In this document: positions 16,644-26,072 of the stretch, piece by piece
Numbering within the stretch: position 1 is the stretch's first letter
Layout of the letters: each line of letters opens with the position of its first letter
NCBI GenBank assembly: GCA_016931515.1
Contig: JAFGEQ010000023.1
Coordinates: forward strand, 1 to 64,000
DNA length: 64,000 nt
Reading direction: 5' to 3'
Origin: a candidate division CSSED10-310 bacterium
GTDB lineage: Bacteria; CSSED10-310
The notes under the pieces: model-generated
What the model saw: the letters and a program-made list of their open reading frames with translations, nothing else
Database searches by the model: none
What the model was told of the DNA's origin: nothing
Made by a program: the position numbers and the translations under genes

Positions 16644-19199
16644 ATGCATCAACCGAGGGTTTCACGATTCGGTTCCCGTTATATGACAATACTCCAGTAT
16701 TCCTTTTTCGCCTGTCTGTTTGTGTTTGTGGGGCTGCTGACCGCGATCGTCGTCAGACTCCGAATAATCAACATCCGGGATTATATCCTGTTAACCGCTT
16801 TGATTATCGCGGGTGCCGGACTTATCGGTATCATTCTCGTCCTTCGTCGATTCCTTCTGGATCAGAATAAAATCCTCGCTTCCCACGATGATCACCTGAT
16901 GCAGATGGAACGGATCGGCGGTTTCGCTCATTGGGAGTTCGACTTCGATGAGAATCGAATGGACCTTTGCGAGAATGCATATGCCCTGCTGGATTTCCCG
17001 GTGGGATATCTGGAGGATGCCGATATTTTTATCAGTCACGTACATCCTGAGGACCGGGAGATGGTTCGCAGCCGTTTCAGGGAACGCAAGGATACTCAAT
17101 ATACGATGGAATACCGGATCATCAATCCATCGGCTGAAATCATTTGGGTTGAAGTATTTTCCGAATCACGCCTGGACAGCCACGGAACGATCGATGGACG
17201 CCTGGGCATCATGCGAGATATTACGTCATTTCGGGTTCGCGAAGAAGCCTTGCAGACCGCGGTACAAAAAACCGAAAAGGCGTTGCAGATGGCCGAGATG
17301 TTCGAGTGGGAATATGATCTCGAAACACGTCGCTTTGGAATTATGGAACCCTATGGAGCCAAGTTGTTTCTTCAGCCCGGCCGCTTCAGCTTTACACTGG
17401 AAGAGTTTTTCTCCCGCGTCGATCAGGAGCACCGGGAGAATGCGCTTCGCTTAATGACGACACGTGATTCTGAAGATGATGCGGCTCTTGAACTGGAACT
17501 TCGTTTCAATCGGGTAGACGGGGAGATTTATTATCTTCGCATGTATGGAACACCGGTCCGGGATTCGCAGGGTTGGGTAGTAAAACGTTTCGGGATCGCC
17601 CAGGACATTTCGACTCTCAGGGAAACCGAGCACGCGCTGGAGGAAAGTGAGAGAGAGAAAAATCTTGTCATCGACAATATCAACCTGGGCCTGGCATTAT
17701 GGACACCCGACCGTCGCCTGATCTGGGCGAACAGGGTTCTGCTCAACCTGTTCAGGGCTGAACATCATGATCTAAAACGGGATGAACTCTGCTATCAACT
17801 CCTGAAGACCGACAATCATCCCTGTTCCAATTGTCCCATCCCGGATGCATTGCATCAACGTCAATCGGTTACGCAGGAAATTGCTGTCGCGGGTCGTATT
17901 CTGTCGGTCACGGCCGTCCCATTTATCGACCGGTACGGGGAAGTAACCCGGATCATCACAATCGTTAATGACGTATCCGGTCAGAAAGCTTTCCATGACC
18001 AGTTGCTTCAGATTCAAAAAATGGATGCCGTCGGTCAACTCGCTGCCGGAATCGCACACGATTTCAATAATTTGCTTCACGTGATGCTGAATTATATCGA
18101 ATCTGCTCTGGATACCTGTGATGAGCGGACTCGCACATCCCTGGAACCGATCGCCGAGGCTGCAAAAAAAGGTCATGACCTAGTCAGCCAGTTAATGACA
18201 TTCAGCAGAACCGAATCAAATTTCCAGCCCCAGGCTGTGAATCCGGGCGACTTCCTTCCTCAATTCGTTGTCCGGATCCGTCCGTTTCTGCGTGAAACAA
18301 TATCTGTGGAGCTGTCGATTGATTCGAAAGTATCAGAGATCTCGGCGGATCCCGGACTTCTGGAACAGATTCTGGAGAACCTGGTGAAAAACGCTGAAGA
18401 CGCGATGCCGGAAGGAGGTCTGCTCACTATCAGCGCCCGGGACGCAGACATGACGGATCTTACCCGAATGAATAACCAGGGGATGCGCCCCGAGTCGTAT
18501 GTGACAATCACGGTCTCGGATACCGGGGTTGGTATACCCGAGTCTGAAATTCCTGAAATCTTCAATCCCTTTTATTCGACGAAAGACGTCGGTGAAGGGA
18601 AAGGTCTGGGTCTCTCAACCGTCTATGCCCTGATGAAAAAACATCAAGGATTCATTGAAGTAAAGAGCGAAAAAAACGTGTTAACCGAGTTTATACTATT
18701 CTTCCCTGTCCGGCACGAACTCGATGTAGATACAGACGAATTGATGCGCTCCATCCGTCAGAGCATTGCATCGGAGGCAATTACCATTCTTCTGGTGGAT
18801 GACGATCCGACTGTTCGAAAGGTTACGGTACATACGCTTGAAAAAGCAGGATATGTTCTGTTGGAAGCCGCAGACGGCCAGACAGCGATCGACCTGTTCT
18901 CCAAACACGCCGACAGTATTCAGTTGGTACTCCTGGATGTTGTCCTGCCCCGCCGCTCAGGCCGCGAAGTGTTCGATCATATTCAGGCGATTCGGCCAGG
19001 CACACGCGTCATCTTCGCTACCGGATACGCCTCCACTTATCTCGACGATCTCCCTCAGGATGCGCCGGTTATTCATAAACCCTATGCCAAAAGCGCATTA
19101 CTGCGCACCATCAAAGTGGTATTCGCTCCTCAGAACACCTATCCGACGGACAAGAAAAACGAGCCGGTTCAACCAGACGATGAGCCCAACGAGTCCTGA
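16644..19199 (+). CDS. Membrane-bound PAS-rich hybrid sensor histidine kinase with C-terminal receiver domain
   Basis: Sensor kinase of 851 residues. Start chosen at ATG 16644, 6 bases after GGAG; earlier in-frame ATGs at 16620 and 16632 lack a good ribosome site. Two membrane helices (about 16-38 and 47-68) with almost no periplasmic loop, so sensing is likely in the membrane or cytosol. Three PAS-like domains follow (about 85-195, 210-330, 335-455), the last with a CSNCP Cys cluster. The HisKA His472 is in GIAHDFNNLLH, of the NtrB-like HDFNN type. The ATPase domain has N box NLVKNAEDAMPEGG, DTGVGIPE and GKGLGLSTVY. The receiver (about 712-830) has VDDDP, phospho-acceptor Asp765 (LLDVVLP) and Lys in HKPY. 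No output regulator is adjacent, so the partner is unknown. The next gene overlaps its end by 20 bases. Confidence 0.92.
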   Translation: MHQPRVSRFGSRYMTILQYSFFACLFVFVGLLTAIVVRLRIINIRDYILLTALIIAGAGLIGIILVLRRFLLDQNKILASHDDHLMQMERIGGFAHWEFDFDENRMDLCENAYALLDFPVGYLEDADIFISHVHPEDREMVRSRFRERKDTQYTMEYRIINPSAEIIWVEVFSESRLDSHGTIDGRLGIMRDITSFRVREEALQTAVQKTEKALQMAEMFEWEYDLETRRFGIMEPYGAKLFLQPGRFSFTLEEFFSRVDQEHRENALRLMTTRDSEDDAALELELRFNRVDGEIYYLRMYGTPVRDSQGWVVKRFGIAQDISTLRETEHALEESEREKNLVIDNINLGLALWTPDRRLIWANRVLLNLFRAEHHDLKRDELCYQLLKTDNHPCSNCPIPDALHQRQSVTQEIAVAGRILSVTAVPFIDRYGEVTRIITIVNDVSGQKAFHDQLLQIQKMDAVGQLAAGIAHDFNNLLHVMLNYIESALDTCDERTRTSLEPIAEAAKKGHDLVSQLMTFSRTESNFQPQAVNPGDFLPQFVVRIRPFLRETISVELSIDSKVSEISADPGLLEQILENLVKNAEDAMPEGGLLTISARDADMTDLTRMNNQGMRPESYVTITVSDTGVGIPESEIPEIFNPFYSTKDVGEGKGLGLSTVYALMKKHQGFIEVKSEKNVLTEFILFFPVRHELDVDTDELMRSIRQSIASEAITILLVDDDPTVRKVTVHTLEKAGYVLLEAADGQTAIDLFSKHADSIQLVLLDVVLPRRSGREVFDHIQAIRPGTRVIFATGYASTYLDDLPQDAPVIHKPYAKSALLRTIKVVFAPQNTYPTDKKNEPVQPDDEPNES

Positions 19200-21132
19200 A
19201 TACATCGTCATCCGTAAACCGGCCGGACGAACTAAACTTTCCAATATCGCCTTAATTTTAGCCTGTACGGTCATCCTGTGCATGAGTTATCACACGATCG
19301 ATGAACCCGACATGGGCTTTCATCTCAGTATGGGCCGATGGATCGTCACACATCGAACAATTCCTCAAACAGATCCGCTGACATACTCCGTTTCGGACCA
19401 TCAATACATCGATATGCATTGGCTGTATCAGGTCATTGCCTGGATCATCTGGACAATCGGTGAAGATCATTTGTATATCCTGTTTCATTCCCTGTGTATC
19501 ATCACGGCTTTTCTGATCGCAATCGTCAATGCCAGGAAACGAAACAGCGACAGCACCGCAATTGCTCTTTTGATCCTGCTGGGTGCTGTAGCATCAGAAA
19601 TAAGGTTTTCAGTTCGTCCCGAAGTAATCTCCTGGATATTCATCGGTCTATTTATCCGGATTCTTGATTCCTATCGGGCGCATCGAACAACGGCACTCCG
19701 GCTGCTGCCGCTCATCATGCTTTTCTGGGTCAATATCCAGGGCATCTATGTCATCGGCCTCATTATTCTTCTCTGCTACCTGATAGATGATGCATTCCAC
19801 TTTCGCCGATTGTGCCAACCCCTGTGGCTAACGGCTGTTGTAACAGGTCTTGCATGCTTTCTGAATCCTTACGGAATAAAGGGACTTCTGTTTCCACTGT
19901 TGCTGTCGACACGGCTGCATGGAGAGAATCGATTTGCATCAACAATCGGTGAATTCCTTTCTCCCTGGTCACTTAACCCTCTCGATTTCAGCACCGGAAT
20001 CAGTTTTCTTCTCTGTGCCTACTTCCTGCTGGCCGTCCTGGTTCCACTCCTGCTGTTGCTGACCTGCCGGCAACGAACCCTGGCGGATTGGCTCCTGACC
20101 GGATGCTTCGGCATTCTGGCTGCCCAGGCATTGAGAAACATCCCTGTTTATATTCTGGTGACGCTGCCCCTTGCGGCATCCGCCATGAGCGACCTCTTGA
20201 ACCGGGAGCGATCCGCCCGTGTTCACTCCGCGATGAAAACCGTGAAACGAGTTTTGGACTGGTCGATAGTCACGGGAAGCGGTATCCTGATCCTTTTCCT
20301 CATCAACGGCTCATGGCATTTCCTGACACATCGAAGCATTCGTTTCGGTTCAGGACTCGCCTCGGATTTCCTACCCGTTAAAGCCGTTGATTTTATGGTG
20401 GACCAGAATCTGGACGGTCGCATCCTCAATGAATTAAGATTCGGAGGTTACCTGGCCTGGAAATGGGATAAGCCGGTGTTTATCGATGGGCGGCTGGAGG
20501 TGATGCAGGCTGAATTATATGAATCTTATGAATCCGCTCGTCGTCGTCAATCACCCTGGACACTTGTTGAAAAATGGAAACCGGATATCGCCCTTTTCGG
20601 ATATACAGTCGTTCCGGGCTGGTTTCAGAAGTTCCTTGCATCACCTGACTGGAGACTCGTGTATCTTGATGAGCATTGCAGCATCTTTATGCGGCAGGAA
20701 TATCGGATCGATATCGCAACTCTGGACATGTCGTCACTCGGGAGATCTGTCAGGGATGACATGTCGGGATTGAAACCCATCGATACGTCGCGAAGGTCAC
20801 TTACTCAAATGAAACCAGCCGGAGTTGCTCAACGATTCCGGCGCTTGTTTTACGGGCTTCCGCATTATCCAACACTACAACTTAATTATTCCAGAGCTCT
20901 TTCAATGGCAGGATTGAATGAGGAAGTGGAGATATTCCTGCTTCAGGCTTTAGAAGAATCGGACGGTTTCTACCTAATAGTGTGGCAACGGCTTGCCGGT
21001 TTCTATTACCGGTCTGGGAATATCATCCTTTTAAGGCAGTGTCTTGAAGCAATTCTGACTGAATATCCGAATGATTCCAATGCCAACGCTATGATGGATA
21101 TACTCAAGACGAATAGCCATCCGTCATCATGA
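19180..21132 (+). CDS. Polytopic membrane protein resembling GT-C glycosyltransferases, with TPR-like tail
   Basis: 650 residues. The open frame extends upstream through the kinase gene, but only from ATG 19180 does the sequence look like protein, so this start, overlapping the kinase stop by 20 bases, is preferred. About ten hydrophobic helices span residues 20-390. After the first helix comes the loop TIDEPDMGFHLSMGRWIV, then TIPQTDPLTYS and a His/Trp-rich segment (YIDMHWLYQVIAW): the pattern of bacterial GT-C-fold proteins whose first loop carries an acidic pair for polyprenyl-phosphate-sugar donors. A soluble part after about 400 contains ILNELRFGGYLAWKWDKPVFIDGRLEV, as in that family. 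The last 100 residues look TPR-like. The role is probably transfer of sugar to lipid or protein, but family-level evidence only. Its end overlaps the convergent ferredoxin gene by 29 bases. Confidence 0.75.
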   Translation: MSPTSPEYIVIRKPAGRTKLSNIALILACTVILCMSYHTIDEPDMGFHLSMGRWIVTHRTIPQTDPLTYSVSDHQYIDMHWLYQVIAWIIWTIGEDHLYILFHSLCIITAFLIAIVNARKRNSDSTAIALLILLGAVASEIRFSVRPEVISWIFIGLFIRILDSYRAHRTTALRLLPLIMLFWVNIQGIYVIGLIILLCYLIDDAFHFRRLCQPLWLTAVVTGLACFLNPYGIKGLLFPLLLSTRLHGENRFASTIGEFLSPWSLNPLDFSTGISFLLCAYFLLAVLVPLLLLLTCRQRTLADWLLTGCFGILAAQALRNIPVYILVTLPLAASAMSDLLNRERSARVHSAMKTVKRVLDWSIVTGSGILILFLINGSWHFLTHRSIRFGSGLASDFLPVKAVDFMVDQNLDGRILNELRFGGYLAWKWDKPVFIDGRLEVMQAELYESYESARRRQSPWTLVEKWKPDIALFGYTVVPGWFQKFLASPDWRLVYLDEHCSIFMRQEYRIDIATLDMSSLGRSVRDDMSGLKPIDTSRRSLTQMKPAGVAQRFRRLFYGLPHYPTLQLNYSRALSMAGLNEEVEIFLLQALEESDGFYLIVWQRLAGFYYRSGNIILLRQCLEAILTEYPNDSNANAMMDILKTNSHPSS

Positions 21133-22696
21133 GTGCTGGATCCGCATTCCGGGGATTCCGGGTTTCTCCGATTGCGGTGACCCGTATCGCCGAAGGACCC
21201 GGCAAAGGGCATTTTTGTTCACAAACTCCGCATCCGATGCAGAGATCAGGGACAAGATACGGCTGCTTCACAACAACCGGCATACCGGCCGGATTGAATG
21301 TGTCCGCCTCCCTGAAACGAATCGCTTTGTCCGGAACCGGGCAGTGCTCCTCGCAAACCATACAATTGACACCTCGATAGGGCAGGCAGCGTGTTTTATC
21401 GAATGTCGCAGTTCCGATCACCCAGCGCTTTTTTTGCACCGGCGTCAGGATCCGGATCGCTCCCGTGGGACATACTTGCCCACAAAGAGTACAGTTGTAT
21501 TCGCAGTATCCGGATCGCGGTAAGACCACCGGGCTGAAGACGCCTGCGATACCGGCCTCGAGCAGGAGTGGATGTAATGCATTTCCAATACAGACTTTCA
21601 TGCATTCCCCGCACCGAACGCACCTGGCAAGAAATTCGGATTCTTCACGGGCGCCGGGTGGTCTGAGCAAACGAAGAATGTTCTGCGAAGTCACTTCAGC
21701 ACTGACCAACGACGGCAAAACAACTCCCGAAAGTGCAGCACCGATGAATGTTCGACGACTGATTGCGTTTCCGGCCGGTTGGGTTGCGGTCTGCCTGTTT
21801 TTCCATGAGAACGAAATGATTGATCGCGGGCAGGCTTCAATGCAATCCATGCATAAGTTACAGTCTGTCATGCTGATTTTGCGGGTATCATCTATCGCGC
21901 CCATCCGGCAGATCGTGCGGCAGATCGAGCAACTTCCACAACCGGAATCACCGCCACGACCTCTGAACAAACCGACTCCGGCAGTCAAACCGTACAGGGC
22001 GCCCAAGGGGCAGACATTGCGGCAAAACCCGCGTCGCTCCCATTTCTCAAGGAAAAATACGGCGATCAGAAAAAAACCACTGATGAGTGTCCATTGAAAT
22101 GCACTTCTGCGGAATGGGAGAATCGTTGCCTTCAGTGCATCATAGACAGGCTCCGTCAAGCTGTTGAGTGTCGTACCGCCATGCTGGTAGGTGAAACTGA
22201 AAAACGATGAGACCGCTGCATCGAACCCCGGATATATAGAGACTGCCAGGCCTCGAATCAGAATCGAAAACGGATCGAACCAGCCGACAAGGGGCAAACC
22301 GAATGCTGCGCTTGCAAGTATAACGACAAGCAGCACAAACCGGAGTCTTCGACGAGGATTGCCCGGTTGCGTCAATTTCCCCAGCGTCAATGGATGGATG
22401 GAATCGAGCAGTGTTCCAAGAGGGCACATCCAGCCGCAAAACCATCGCCCGAACAGCAAGGCGGACAGGAGGAATAAAACGCTGGGGATGATGAGTGAAA
22501 TCAGTGTTTTGGAAGCAAGTACGGCGGCGGCGCCGATAAGAGGATCGATGCGGAAGAAGATGTTGACGGCATATGGAATCCTGTCCGTTCCATGATAATC
22601 GGTTTGAATGAAAAGCCAGAAAAAAATCATCAAAAATGTCCACTGTGACAGTCGCCGGAAACCGGTTCGAATTCGTACTTTATTTCTGTTTTTCAT
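21104..22696 (-). CDS. Fused NapH-like membrane ferredoxin and NapG/MauM-like Tat-type polyferredoxin
   Basis: Predicted membrane electron-transfer protein, 530 residues. Start ATG 22696; GTG 22702 is an alternative. The N-terminal half is NapH/CcoG-like: five or so helices, with WFCGWMCPLGTLLD and RGFCRNVCPLGALYG motifs, then two 4Fe-4S sites (CGSCSICRTICRMGA and CNLCMDCIEACP). Then comes an internal Tat-like signal, SRRTFIGAALSG with a hydrophobic stretch ending LVSAE, followed by a NapG/MauM-type module: LLRPPGAREESEF, CVRCGECMKVC, a CEYNCTLCGQVCP site, CMVCEEHCP and CIGCGVCEQKCP. In E. coli these two halves are separate NapH and NapG proteins that pass quinol electrons to the periplasm. 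Here they are one chain. It is the second gene of a pair with the DUF362 protein, 19 bases after it. The electron acceptor is not identified. Confidence 0.88.
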   Translation of the reverse strand: MKNRNKVRIRTGFRRLSQWTFLMIFFWLFIQTDYHGTDRIPYAVNIFFRIDPLIGAAAVLASKTLISLIIPSVLFLLSALLFGRWFCGWMCPLGTLLDSIHPLTLGKLTQPGNPRRRLRFVLLVVILASAAFGLPLVGWFDPFSILIRGLAVSIYPGFDAAVSSFFSFTYQHGGTTLNSLTEPVYDALKATILPFRRSAFQWTLISGFFLIAVFFLEKWERRGFCRNVCPLGALYGLTAGVGLFRGRGGDSGCGSCSICRTICRMGAIDDTRKISMTDCNLCMDCIEACPRSIISFSWKNRQTATQPAGNAISRRTFIGAALSGVVLPSLVSAEVTSQNILRLLRPPGAREESEFLARCVRCGECMKVCIGNALHPLLLEAGIAGVFSPVVLPRSGYCEYNCTLCGQVCPTGAIRILTPVQKKRWVIGTATFDKTRCLPYRGVNCMVCEEHCPVPDKAIRFREADTFNPAGMPVVVKQPYLVPDLCIGCGVCEQKCPLPGPSAIRVTAIGETRNPRNADPALMMTDGYSS

Positions 22697-22715
22697 GATC
22701 ACTTTATCTGCCTGA

Positions 22716-23609
22716 TCACTGTAACCGGATTATATCCATTTTGGCGACATCCATTTCACCCAGACCCAACTCATAGGCTCGCGCTGTCGATTCAATGGAA
22801 TCCGGCCGGATGCCGAACAGCGTCGTCGCAAAGGCATCGGCCGCCACCGGATCAGTTGAAGCAACCAGCGTATCAGCCACATGCACATCCTCAATCCGTC
22901 CGCCCTGAGGTCCGTGTCGCAGGAGCATTCGGGTCGCATCAATGACTGTGAGTTTGGTGGGAATGACGGTGGCCAGATCCGCCAGTTTTTGACCGAGTGA
23001 CATATGAATCAATCCACGGTTACCGCCGATAACACCCATGTTGTTTTTTAAACCGAGCGTCAGGTCACTCAGACCGTGGTGTTTTGCCACAGGAACATTG
23101 ATATAGCAATCCGCTTCCAGCACTTCCTTATGAATCGGCCATTCATTCAGGTTTTTTCCAGCGGTGATCCGTGTATTAACAAAATGTCGATCCTCCACAT
23201 GGAAAATTTTCACCCGTTTATCTGATATAGCCTCCACGGCCGGCCCGATGCCGCTGTTGACATAACACATCCGGGCTTCATTGCAGGTCCGGTCAAACAC
23301 TTTGACTGTCGATGCCCCTGCTTCAAGGGCCAATTCGATCAGAGTTGTTACAATAACGGGATGCGTGTCGGCGCCCTGTTCCGGTGTCCGGTCCCAGCCG
23401 ATGTTGGGTTTGATCACAACGACCGCGCCCGGTTTTACGAAGGCGGGCATGCCTCCCAGCCGGGCAATCGTCTGGCGGACCAATTCACGGTAGTCTTTGT
23501 TCTTGCCGGTAACCAGTCTCGCGGGGCCACTGACGGAGTAACCTTTGCGGCTGATTGCAGCCAGGGCAGCCGTTGCTGCTGCAGATATAATAAATGTTCT
23601 ACGGTGCAT
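22716..23609 (-). CDS. DUF362 family protein with Tat-type signal
   Basis: 297 residues. Start ATG 23609 (MHRRTFIIS), 9 to 10 bases after AGGAGGG; the longer frame to 23654 has no such site. The N-terminus is a Tat-like signal: RRTF, then an Ala-rich hydrophobic stretch. The DUF362 core shows VVIKPNIGWDRTPEQGADTHP, a D-rich strand VKVFDRTCNE, NVPVAKHHGLSDLTLGLKNNMG-type segment near residue 170-190 and TDPVAADAFATTLFG. The family is often found with or fused to 4Fe-4S ferredoxins; its biochemical role is not settled. Here it precedes the polyferredoxin gene by 19 bases in one operon, and both are predicted to use the Tat route, so a shared periplasmic redox task is likely. I do not assign a reaction. 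Confidence 0.88.
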   Translation of the reverse strand: MHRRTFIISAAATAALAAISRKGYSVSGPARLVTGKNKDYRELVRQTIARLGGMPAFVKPGAVVVIKPNIGWDRTPEQGADTHPVIVTTLIELALEAGASTVKVFDRTCNEARMCYVNSGIGPAVEAISDKRVKIFHVEDRHFVNTRITAGKNLNEWPIHKEVLEADCYINVPVAKHHGLSDLTLGLKNNMGVIGGNRGLIHMSLGQKLADLATVIPTKLTVIDATRMLLRHGPQGGRIEDVHVADTLVASTDPVAADAFATTLFGIRPDSIESTARAYELGLGEMDVAKMDIIRLQ

Positions 23610-23923
23610 GTAAAAACCCTCCTGTTCCCGATAAACAGAATCAGATGGTGTCATAGCAATGAACCTTCTCCCCGACTATAGTTTACTGAATCATGAGACC
23701 CGGGTAAAATTCAACAGCATACGGCGTTGTATTTTTTTCTTTTTCTATTTGGATCGTGTTCCGGATCTATATCGGATAACCGGCAGGAAATATGTATTGC
23801 CGATCATTCGATGAGTGATGTAATATTCCTCCAGGAAACAAAATTCCCGACACGCTCAGCAGTAACTGCTTTGCATTGTCAGTCGATTCGCGAAACAACC
23901 AGGAGCGACCTGGGGAGGTTTTT
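23610..23923. other. Divergent intergenic region
   Basis: 314 bases between the DUF362 operon (leftward) and the lipoprotein gene (rightward). No coding frame with a ribosome site. It contains a T-rich stretch (about 23728-23750) and a short CCAGG/CCTGG stem (23899-23913) just before the lipoprotein ribosome site. Promoters for both directions must lie here, but I see none near consensus. Confidence 0.5.
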
Positions 23924-24481
23924 ATGTCTGGGATGCGGCAGAACAAACTCGTTTTCGTGTTGATTGTGTTTCTTCTGACCCTGGTAGCGTTCACCGGGTG
24001 TGAAATTTTCGATCCGGATGACGACTCAGACGATGACCGGCTGCCGATCGCAACGAATACGCCCGTTCCAACAGCGACACCTGATGCGACAGCCACTCCA
24101 TTTCAGCCGCGAAACGGTTTTTGGTCTGGCTCCGCTTTGACCTGGAGCTTCAATGCGTCTGTTCCGGGAATGATCCAGATTGAAGTGACTCCTGATATTT
24201 TCAGTGGAACGGGATCCATTTGGGTGAATGACACCTATACAGCGGACGGCGGCGGACCGTTCAATATGGATGTAGCATTCAATGGCACCTGCGACGGAAA
24301 GAGTATCAAGGCGTCCGCTGATCGGTATAATTACAGGGAAGTTTTCTATTCTTTCTATCTTGAGGGTTATTTTAACGATTCTGAACATGCGGAGGGAATC
24401 TGGAGTTGTAAAGGAGCTGTCCCGACCGATGCCGACTGGGACGACTGGGGCACATGGACAGCCGAATTCTCACACGACTAA
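23924..24481 (+). CDS. Predicted lipoprotein with Asp-rich and Thr-Pro linker, unknown function
   Basis: 185 residues from ATG 23924, five bases after GGGGAGG; an upstream in-frame ATG at 23876 has no signal character. The N-terminus has a positively charged start, a hydrophobic stretch and the lipobox-like FTGC, so the Cys is probably lipidated. An acidic run (DPDDDSDDD) and a short Thr-Pro linker follow, then a domain of about 125 residues predicted to be beta-rich, with two Cys (CDGKS and WSCKGA) and a Trp-rich end (DADWDDWGTW). The middle (SGTGSIWVNDTY, AFNGTCDGKSI, EGYFNDSEHAEGIWSC) resembles small lipocalin/avidin-like barrels that test extraction versus background, but this is a loose impression. 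Function not known. Its 3' end overlaps the convergent MFS gene by 12 bases. Confidence 0.75.
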   Translation: MSGMRQNKLVFVLIVFLLTLVAFTGCEIFDPDDDSDDDRLPIATNTPVPTATPDATATPFQPRNGFWSGSALTWSFNASVPGMIQIEVTPDIFSGTGSIWVNDTYTADGGGPFNMDVAFNGTCDGKSIKASADRYNYREVFYSFYLEGYFNDSEHAEGIWSCKGAVPTDADWDDWGTWTAEFSHD

Positions 24482-25786
24482 CCGTCGTATCTCCGGTTTC
24501 GTGATCCACAGATAAACACCGAAAACCAGTGCAATTGACGCGTTGATAATGATTGCTGCCGGCTCGCTCAGTCCTTCTGCGATGCCGCCGGCCAGCAGGG
24601 ATCCAATCGGAAGCGAACCAAAAAAAACCAGTGAATAGACACTCATGACGCGGCCGCGCAGATCATCATCAACCAGACCCTGTATGGATGCATTGACAAG
24701 GTTGAAAACGCCGATGATCGTCAATCCGATGCCGATCAGAAGCAGGAGTGAAAGGGACAGCGAGGTGGTGATGGCGAACAGAATCAGTATGACGGGGATT
24801 GCGAGGAGCGCTCGTGAAATCATTCGTCCTTTGTATTGGAAACGGCCCGTCGACGCGATCAGCAGGGCACCGATCAGGGCTCCGATTCCCCGGGCGGATT
24901 GCAGCCACCCGTTTGTGCCGGCGTTGCCATGCAGGATATTGACCGACCAGGCCGGCAGCAGAGTCATATAGGACATGCAGAAAAAACTGACCACCCATGT
25001 GATCATGATAAGCGATCGGATGGTGGCATGGCCGTTGATATATTTCAGACCTTCCAGAACTGCCGTTCCGGTGCCGGTTGGTATCTTGTTGTTGCTCCGT
25101 TTCGGCAATTTCATCAGTTTCAGGGCAACAATAATGGCCAGAAAGGACAGGGCATTCAGTGTGAAACAGCCGCCGGGACCGATGGCCAAATACAGAATAC
25201 CGCCGATGGCAGGACCCAGGGTTGTCGCCAGGTTGAACATCGTGGAATTCAGGGCGATTGCATTCGAGAGATGTTCCCGTGGGACGAGTTCGAATACGAA
25301 GGAGTGTCTTGATGGGGCATCGAAGGCCTGGCCGATCCCGACCATAAACGACAATGCGATGATATGCCAGGGTTGAATATGACCGCTGAGTGTCAGAATT
25401 GCGAGGATTCCAGCTAGAACCATTAAATAGGTTTGGGTGATGATCAGGAGAATGCGGCGAGACACGCGATCAGCCACGACGCCGGCATACAGCATGAGAA
25501 ACCATGTCGGTATTCCAGCGGCAAACCCGACGTATCCGAGATAGGCGGGTGAATGGGTCAATTCGAATACGAGGAATCCCTGTGCGGTTACCTGCATGAA
25601 CGTTCCCACCAGAGATGCGAGTTGTCCGATAAACCAGAGCCGGTAATTGGGAAAACGGAGAGCAAAAAAGGTATTTTTCAAGCTGAATCCGGCGAATTCA
25701 GGCTGGATCCGTGGCTCCAGAATCTGATCGGGCGGTGGTATCGCGGGGGACGGATGTATGAAAGATCTGCTATCCTTCGTGTTCAT
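24470..25786 (-). CDS. MFS transporter (EntS/MFS_3-like exporter)
   Basis: Inner-membrane major facilitator, 438 residues from ATG 25786; the frame remains open to an ATG at 25849, and neither start has a strong ribosome site, so the start is uncertain. About twelve helices begin at FALRFPNYRLWFIGQLASL, the opening typical of the MFS_3 branch that includes the enterobactin exporter EntS. The loop-2 signature reads AGVVADRVSRRILLI, and the second-half equivalent is weak. A conserved MGIGQAFDAPSRHSFV-like stretch (VGIGQAFDAPSRHSFVFELV) after helix 4 and LRGRVMSVYSLVFFGSLPIG near helix 10 are also characteristic of this branch. The substrate cannot be deduced. Monocistronic, divergent from tldD. 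Confidence 0.88.
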   Translation of the reverse strand: MNTKDSRSFIHPSPAIPPPDQILEPRIQPEFAGFSLKNTFFALRFPNYRLWFIGQLASLVGTFMQVTAQGFLVFELTHSPAYLGYVGFAAGIPTWFLMLYAGVVADRVSRRILLIITQTYLMVLAGILAILTLSGHIQPWHIIALSFMVGIGQAFDAPSRHSFVFELVPREHLSNAIALNSTMFNLATTLGPAIGGILYLAIGPGGCFTLNALSFLAIIVALKLMKLPKRSNNKIPTGTGTAVLEGLKYINGHATIRSLIMITWVVSFFCMSYMTLLPAWSVNILHGNAGTNGWLQSARGIGALIGALLIASTGRFQYKGRMISRALLAIPVILILFAITTSLSLSLLLLIGIGLTIIGVFNLVNASIQGLVDDDLRGRVMSVYSLVFFGSLPIGSLLAGGIAEGLSEPAAIIINASIALVFGVYLWITKPEIRRLVV

Positions 25787-25954
25787 TGGAGTTACAATCT
25801 GGTGATCCGCGGTTATCAACCGGATCGATATAATCCGGTGTCCTGACATTATTCCGGGACAATACGAAGGTCAAGAACTTTGGGAATGCCGGCGACGCGA
25901 AATAAACAATCACGCATTCCATCGCTTTCAATATATAGAACAAGTCGATGTGGT

Positions 25955-25983
25955 TTGACTTGATAGCCGTGTCAACATAGACT
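25955..25983 (+). promoter_or_regulatory. Candidate sigma-70-type promoter for the tldD operon
   Basis: TTGACT (25955-25960), 17-base spacer, TAGACT (25978-25983), about 90 bases before the chosen tldD start. TTGAC and GTCAA (25971-25975) also form a small inverted repeat across the spacer. The -10 is only a fair match. Confidence 0.4.
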
Positions 25984-26072
25984 TATTCTCTTGTTTGGCG
26001 GTCTAAAACGCTGCCGCAAACAGATTGAGGAAAATGAATAAACCGGTGTACCGGAGATTGAGGGACTGTTCT

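Noticed and set aside
18766-19179. N-terminal extension of the GT-C-like protein into the kinase gene
   Set aside because: This part is the kinase receiver domain read in another frame. It has no ribosome site and no protein character, so the start is placed at 19180.
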